Source: Pseudanabaena sp. CAN_BIN31 (lineage in GTDB: Bacteria > Cyanobacteriota > Cyanobacteriia > Pseudanabaenales > Pseudanabaenaceae). From it: a stretch of 8,881 bases of DNA. The notes under the pieces were generated by a model. The model worked only from the letters and a program-made list of their open reading frames with translations. It did no database searches and was not told the origin of the DNA. Location of the stretch: NCBI GenBank assembly GCA_026785865.1, contig JAJAZG010000047.1, positions 1 to 8,881 on the forward strand, given 5' to 3'. Positions within the stretch are counted from its first letter, which is position 1, and every line of letters begins with the position of its first letter. This document shows, piece by piece, positions 6,251-8,881 of the stretch. Position numbers and translations under genes: made by a program.

Positions 6251-6291
6251 ACCCCAGAAAGTAGACGCGGCGCATCTACTTTCTGAGTTTT
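6249..6291 (+). terminator. Hairpin 1 after the lyase gene, GC-cored repeat-like element
   Basis: CAGAAAGTAGA (6255-6265) pairs perfectly with TCTACTTTCTG (6275-6285). Inside, GC (6267-6268) pairs with GC (6272-6273) around the loop GGC. Outside, AAA (6249-6251) meets TTT (6289-6291) with two mismatches between. It starts at the lyase stop codon and runs into GAGTTTT, so it serves as that gene's terminator. Its design matches the two hairpins further right. Confidence 0.75.
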
Positions 6292-6311
6292 AGGGACAGC
6301 TATAAACTAAT

Positions 6312-6368
6312 AAAAGCCCAAAAAGATATGGCGCACGCTCCGCGTGCGCCATATCTTTTTGGGCTTTT
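6312..6368. terminator. Hairpin 2, perfect 27-bp stem, probably bidirectional
   Basis: The arm 6312-6338 (AAAAGCCCAAAAAGATATGG then CGCACGC) is the exact reverse complement of 6342-6368, with a three-base loop TCC. A-rich and T-rich outer arms surround a GC-rich core, so it reads as a terminator on both strands. It ends ten bases from the stop of the minus-strand microprotein frame (6378) and could terminate it. It is the longest perfect palindrome I see in the window. Confidence 0.8.
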
Positions 6369-6377
6369 TCTAGCTAC

Positions 6378-6482
6378 TTATTTTAATAAATGTGAAATTA
6401 ATGTCCAGACTTCTAAGCCGATAAAACCTGCGAGGAAGACAAAAATCGCAATATTTAAACTAGTTTTAATTTTTTCCATCAT
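6378..6482 (-). CDS. Possible single-span membrane microprotein, 34 residues
   Basis: The frame starts with two consecutive ATG codons (6482-6480, 6479-6477) and ends in TAA (6380-6378). GAGG lies one base before the first and four before the second ATG, so the second is a fair start (33 residues). The product is MMEKIKTSLN then AIFVFLAGFIGLEVWTLI and SHLLK: a charged basic start, one hydrophobic helix of about 18-20 residues, and a basic tail. This resembles the tiny one-helix subunits of photosynthetic complexes in cyanobacteria, such as Psb, Pet or Ndh small subunits, but I do not recognise it as any of them. Hairpin 2 sits ten bases beyond its stop as a natural terminator, and hairpin 3 lies about 40 bases upstream. 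Support: hydrophobic pattern, tandem ATG, SD-like GAGG, terminator. Against: very short, no homologue known to me. Confidence 0.5.
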   Translation of the reverse strand: MMEKIKTSLNIAIFVFLAGFIGLEVWTLISHLLK

Positions 6483-6523
6483 GCCTCAGCCAATTATTGA
6501 TATCGCCAAGTATGTTAAGACAC

Positions 6524-6576
6524 AAAACCTAAAAATGGAAGGCAACGCGGAGCGCCGCCTTCCATTTTTGGGTTTT
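6524..6576. repeat. Hairpin 3, 20-bp stem with GC core
   Basis: The arm 6524-6543 (AAAACCTAAAAATGGAAGGC) pairs with 6557-6576 (GCCTTCCATTTTTGGGTTTT), with one mismatch that would be a U-G wobble in RNA. Inside, CGC (6546-6548) pairs with GCG (6552-6554) around the loop GGA, separated from the main stem by an AA/CC internal bulge. The core GCGGAGC is the reverse complement of the GCTCCGC core of hairpin 2. No plus-strand gene ends just before it, so it may be a dispersed repeat more than a dedicated terminator. Confidence 0.7.
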
Positions 6577-6721
6577 TATTTTGCCTTAATACAGGTGGCG
6601 ACAGCTATATTGATGTTTTTAATGGTTAAATATACCAATTAATTTTGACTAGAAAACCATCAAATTATCTAGTTGAGTTAAACTTGTCAATTATTACATT
6701 CAACTGTGAGGATGTATTGCT

Positions 6722-7636
6722 GTGAATTGGCTCAAAAAATTTAGTATTCTTGGAACTGTGGCGATCGCATCGTTAGCGATCGCGCAATCTGCCTCGGCAC
6801 GTTTTGTGATTTTTGTGGCAGGCAACGACGCTGCAACGTTGCAAAGAGTTCGCACTGTCTCTCCAGCCGCTTTTGCAACAAAAATCAACCAGCAACCTGC
6901 AATTCAAGCAGGTATATTTAACTCAGAGACCAGTGCTGATAGCTTAGCGATCGCCCTACAACAGTCGGGACTTTCGGCTCAAAAATATTTTAAAACTTCG
7001 GGAGGCAAGGAAAGTAATGTCCAAGTTCCCTTCACTAGCACTCTAACTTCTATTCCGAATGCGTCAGCCCTGCCTAACCCGCAACAAGTTGTCATTCAAC
7101 AAACTCCAATCTCTCAACCAGCAGGCTTTCAGCCTGATTCGCAGCCACAGATTTTTAGCTCTATCCCTCAAGTGCAAACCCAGCAGGTGCTAGTACCACG
7201 TTGGCAACAGGTCTTGGTTCCAGAGACACGTCAGATTATGACCCAAACCCAAATTGCTCAAACTGGTTATGTGCAACCGCAGACAGGATTTATTCCTTCT
7301 TCAACATTAGTCCCAACAACTTATGACAACTCAGGGGCAACGACTAACTTCGTCGTCCAACCTCAGCCAACTTCTACCGCATATACCAGCAACGAGCCAC
7401 AGCTAAATCAAGCAGTTCAGAATCCGAACTTTCGTTATATTGCTGCTGTGCCTGCGGCGGCGAACAATCAACTTTTGCTATCACGAGTTCGCCAGTACTC
7501 GCCTAATGCATTTTTAGCAAGTTCTGGACGTGGTACTTATATTTATATAGGTGCTTACCAAAACCGAGATTCAGCCGAATCTGTGTCTCGTTATCTGCGA
7601 TCGCAAGGTGTTGACTCACGAGTTCTTTATTTCTAA
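6722..7636 (+). CDS. Exported protein with two SPOR-like modules around a Gln/Pro-rich linker
   Basis: The protein has 304 residues. The start is GTG 6722, with GAGGA at 6708-6712 nine bases upstream; this gives a full signal peptide MNWLKKFSILGTVAIASLAI followed by AQSASA and probable cleavage after Ala26. Module 1 (about 27-90) and module 2 (about 237-304) resemble each other: RFV-IFVAGNDAATLQRVRTVSP-AAF against RYI-AAVPAAANNQLLLSRVRQYSP-NAF, both then having a QAGIFNSETSADS or YIGAYQNRDSAES strand-helix step and a final L-x-x-x-G helix and strand. The AGIF/IGAY-N-SA pattern resembles SPOR domains, which bind denuded peptidoglycan. The linker (91-236) is rich in Gln, Pro, Thr and Ser with VLVPRWQQVLVPETRQ in the middle. 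No transmembrane anchor follows the signal, so it should be periplasmic or cell-wall linked. It ends two bases before potB, so it is probably co-transcribed. Function unknown; it is not a PotD-like binding protein. Confidence 0.85.
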   Translation: MNWLKKFSILGTVAIASLAIAQSASARFVIFVAGNDAATLQRVRTVSPAAFATKINQQPAIQAGIFNSETSADSLAIALQQSGLSAQKYFKTSGGKESNVQVPFTSTLTSIPNASALPNPQQVVIQQTPISQPAGFQPDSQPQIFSSIPQVQTQQVLVPRWQQVLVPETRQIMTQTQIAQTGYVQPQTGFIPSSTLVPTTYDNSGATTNFVVQPQPTSTAYTSNEPQLNQAVQNPNFRYIAAVPAAANNQLLLSRVRQYSPNAFLASSGRGTYIYIGAYQNRDSAESVSRYLRSQGVDSRVLYF

Positions 7637-7638
7637 AT

Positions 7639-8544
7639 ATGCCTGTAAATAGCACTCCAGATATTGCCCCTGAAACCAGCCAGAAATCAGTTCGACAGAT
7701 TAAATGGCTTGAGCCTTTAGCGTTGTTGTTGCCAAGCGGATTTTGGCTGGTTTCATTTTTGATCGTTCCGACAGTTTTTATTCTGATTCAGAGTTTTGTA
7801 CCGCTTGGCAAAACTGAATTTGGTCTAGATAACTACCAAAGAGTATTTGAATACGTTGGTGGTAATTTCGTTTACTTAGTAGTTGTCTGGCGATCGCTAC
7901 TCTATGCCATGATCACCACAGGATTTTGCTTGCTTTTAGGCTTTCCTGTTGCTTATTGGCTAGCTGTGCTTGCACCCAAGCGTTGGCAGAATATATTATT
8001 ACTCCTATTTGTCCTACCCCTATGGACTTCATCGTTATTGCGATCGTATGCATGGATCACTATCTTGCGACCAACAGGGGTTTTAAATACTTTCCTTAAC
8101 TTTATTGGACTATCAGGGATCAATGTGTTGAATAAAGCCGAGGGCGTGATTATCGGCATGATCTATACTTACTTGCCCTACATGGTTTTAATACTATATA
8201 CATCGCTCGAACGTCTCGATCTACGATTACTAGAAGCCGCCGCCGATCTGGGAGCAAATTCTAGACAAACTTTTTGGCAAATTACAGTTCCCCAAGTATC
8301 TTCAGGTATTATCGCTGCCTCGGCGTTGGTGTCGATCTCTAGTTTTAGTGACTATATAAATCCGCAATTATTAGGTGGTCCTGGTAGCCGCACGATCGCT
8401 TCAATTATTGAGTTGCAATTTTTGGGTGCAAGTAGCAACCGAGGATTTGGCTCAGCGCTGAGCATGGTGTTGATTTTTGCGGTAACAATTGTGATTGCGT
8501 TGTTAATTAAATATGGCGATCGCAGGGTGGTAAGTGATGACTAA
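7639..8544 (+). CDS. potB: Polyamine-type ABC transporter permease PotB
   Basis: The protein has 301 residues from ATG 7639, two bases after the previous stop. It is an inner-membrane permease with about six helices: LLPSGFWLVSFLIVPTVFIL (30-49), then about 88-112, 117-137, 168-190, 220-240 and 275-291. The cytoplasmic EAA loop that docks on the ATPase is clear: LLEAAADLGANSRQTFWQITVPQ at about 197-219. The N-terminal PSGFWLVSFLIVPTVFIL, the LPLWTSSLLRSYAWI stretch (126-140) and LLGGPGSRTIASII (244-257) are typical of PotB and PotH. PotB pairs with PotC to form the channel for spermidine or putrescine, with PotA as ATPase and PotD as binding protein; substrate is inferred from the family. A soluble N-terminal stretch of about 25 residues is slightly long. 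Neither potA nor potD is in view; they may lie to the right or elsewhere. Confidence 0.93.
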   Translation: MPVNSTPDIAPETSQKSVRQIKWLEPLALLLPSGFWLVSFLIVPTVFILIQSFVPLGKTEFGLDNYQRVFEYVGGNFVYLVVVWRSLLYAMITTGFCLLLGFPVAYWLAVLAPKRWQNILLLLFVLPLWTSSLLRSYAWITILRPTGVLNTFLNFIGLSGINVLNKAEGVIIGMIYTYLPYMVLILYTSLERLDLRLLEAAADLGANSRQTFWQITVPQVSSGIIAASALVSISSFSDYINPQLLGGPGSRTIASIIELQFLGASSNRGFGSALSMVLIFAVTIVIALLIKYGDRRVVSDD

Positions 8545-8881
8545 TGCGATCAAAGTTCCCGCAATTAAGCGTTGGCAAACTTGGTATACGGTGATTGCCT
8601 TTTTGTATATGTACTTACCGATCGCCGTTCTTACTGTTTTTAGCTTCAATAAATCACCATCGCCATCCAAATGGACTGGCTTTACTTGGGAATGGTATGC
8701 CAAGTTTCTCCAAAATCCAATCTTGCTAACAGCTTTAAAAAATAGTCTCAGCGTCGCCCTAACTGCGGTATCAGTTTCCGCCGTACTAGGAACGCTTACA
8801 GCAGTTGGCTTAGCTCGATATTATTTCCCAGGCAAAAGCTTATATCGCGGAGTTACTTATTTACCCTTAATCATTCCTGAC
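8537..8881 (+). CDS. potC: Polyamine-type ABC transporter permease PotC, 5' part
   Basis: The first 115 codons are present and the gene runs off the right edge. ATG 8537 overlaps the end of potB by eight bases, a sign of translational coupling; AGGG at 8524-8527 is nine bases upstream, inside potB. The product starts MTNAIKVPAIKRWQTW. A first membrane helix follows (VIAFLYMYLPIAVLTVFSF, about 19-37), then the periplasmic SFNKSPSPSKWTGFTWEWY segment, where SFN and the W-x-GFT-x-x-WY pattern are hallmarks of PotC and PotI. Next comes ALKNSLSVALTAVSVSAVLG (about 66-85), the start of the conserved permease core, and GLARYYFPGKSLYRG. PotC is the second membrane subunit and should pair with PotB. 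The EAA loop is beyond the window. Codon use and HIP1 content match potB. Confidence 0.93.
   Translation, partial: MTNAIKVPAIKRWQTWYTVIAFLYMYLPIAVLTVFSFNKSPSPSKWTGFTWEWYAKFLQNPILLTALKNSLSVALTAVSVSAVLGTLTAVGLARYYFPGKSLYRGVTYLPLIIPD

Larger units (their letters stand above)
6251..6721. other. 471-base gap between the lyase gene and the secreted-protein gene
   Basis: The gap holds hairpins 1-3 and the minus-strand microprotein frame. The part from 6577 to 6721 is AT-rich and must contain the leader of the next gene. TTGACT (6645-6650) and TTGAGT (6673-6678, with TACATT at 6695-6700 after 16 bases) are possible promoter pieces, none convincing. A plus-strand frame across both hairpins (6328-6642) shows no protein-like pattern and is left out. 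Confidence 0.6.

Noticed and set aside
6328..6642. A 104-codon plus-strand frame across hairpins 2 and 3
   Set aside because: It is built largely from palindromic arms, has no ribosome site and no consistent protein pattern; the minus-strand 34-codon frame is better supported.
7639..7641. Split of the exported protein and PotB as one fused gene
   Set aside because: A clear TAA at 7634-7636 ends the first, and PotB has its own ATG and normal length, so they are separate genes.
2868..8523. Repeated GCGATCGC octamers as possible regulatory sites
   Set aside because: These are HIP1, an abundant genome-wide word in cyanobacteria that lies mostly inside genes; useful here only as a marker of native DNA.
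1..8881. CRISPR array, tRNA, rRNA or insertion-sequence transposase
   Set aside because: No regularly spaced direct repeats, no cloverleaf or rRNA words, and no transposase-like frame were seen on either strand.

Overview
The window reads as cyanobacterial chromosome. The evidence is a phycobilisome rod-core linker gene (cpcG), a CpcS/CpeS-type bilin lyase gene next to it, and many copies of the cyanobacterial HIP1 octamer GCGATCGC from about position 2868 onward. The cpcG and lyase sequences and the GC-rich hairpin repeats suggest a filamentous Pseudanabaena-like organism, but the genus is a guess.

Left part (1-2584), AT-rich, without a single HIP1 site: the 3' end of an unrecognised gene runs with a 4-base TTGA overlap into a 709-residue STAND-type P-loop NTPase. 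The junction carries a nine-A run with the layout of a -1 frameshift site, so the two frames may make one long protein. The module resembles a two-part or split immune or signalling NTPase and is probably acquired DNA. It is followed by a HigB/HigA toxin-antitoxin pair (2681-3337) with a dyad-containing promoter region. Next comes a short, broken remnant of a sensor histidine kinase (about 3398-3591). Together this looks like an accessory or defence-type region.

Centre (3701-6250), photosynthesis housekeeping: an alpha/beta hydrolase of the pheophytinase-like type on the minus strand is divergent from cpcG. The 210-base gap between them holds four ACTAG repeats. cpcG ends in a strong hairpin terminator and is followed by a CpcS/CpeS-family phycobiliprotein lyase. 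The linker and lyase both serve phycobilisome assembly.

Gap 6251-6721: three GC-cored hairpins of shared design flank a 34-codon minus-strand reading frame for a single-span membrane microprotein.

Right part (6722-8881): a secreted protein with two related SPOR-like modules separated by a Gln/Pro-rich linker is followed after two bases by potB. potB overlaps potC by 8 bases, and potC runs off the window. This looks like one operon for polyamine-type ABC import whose first gene is an uncharacterised exported protein.
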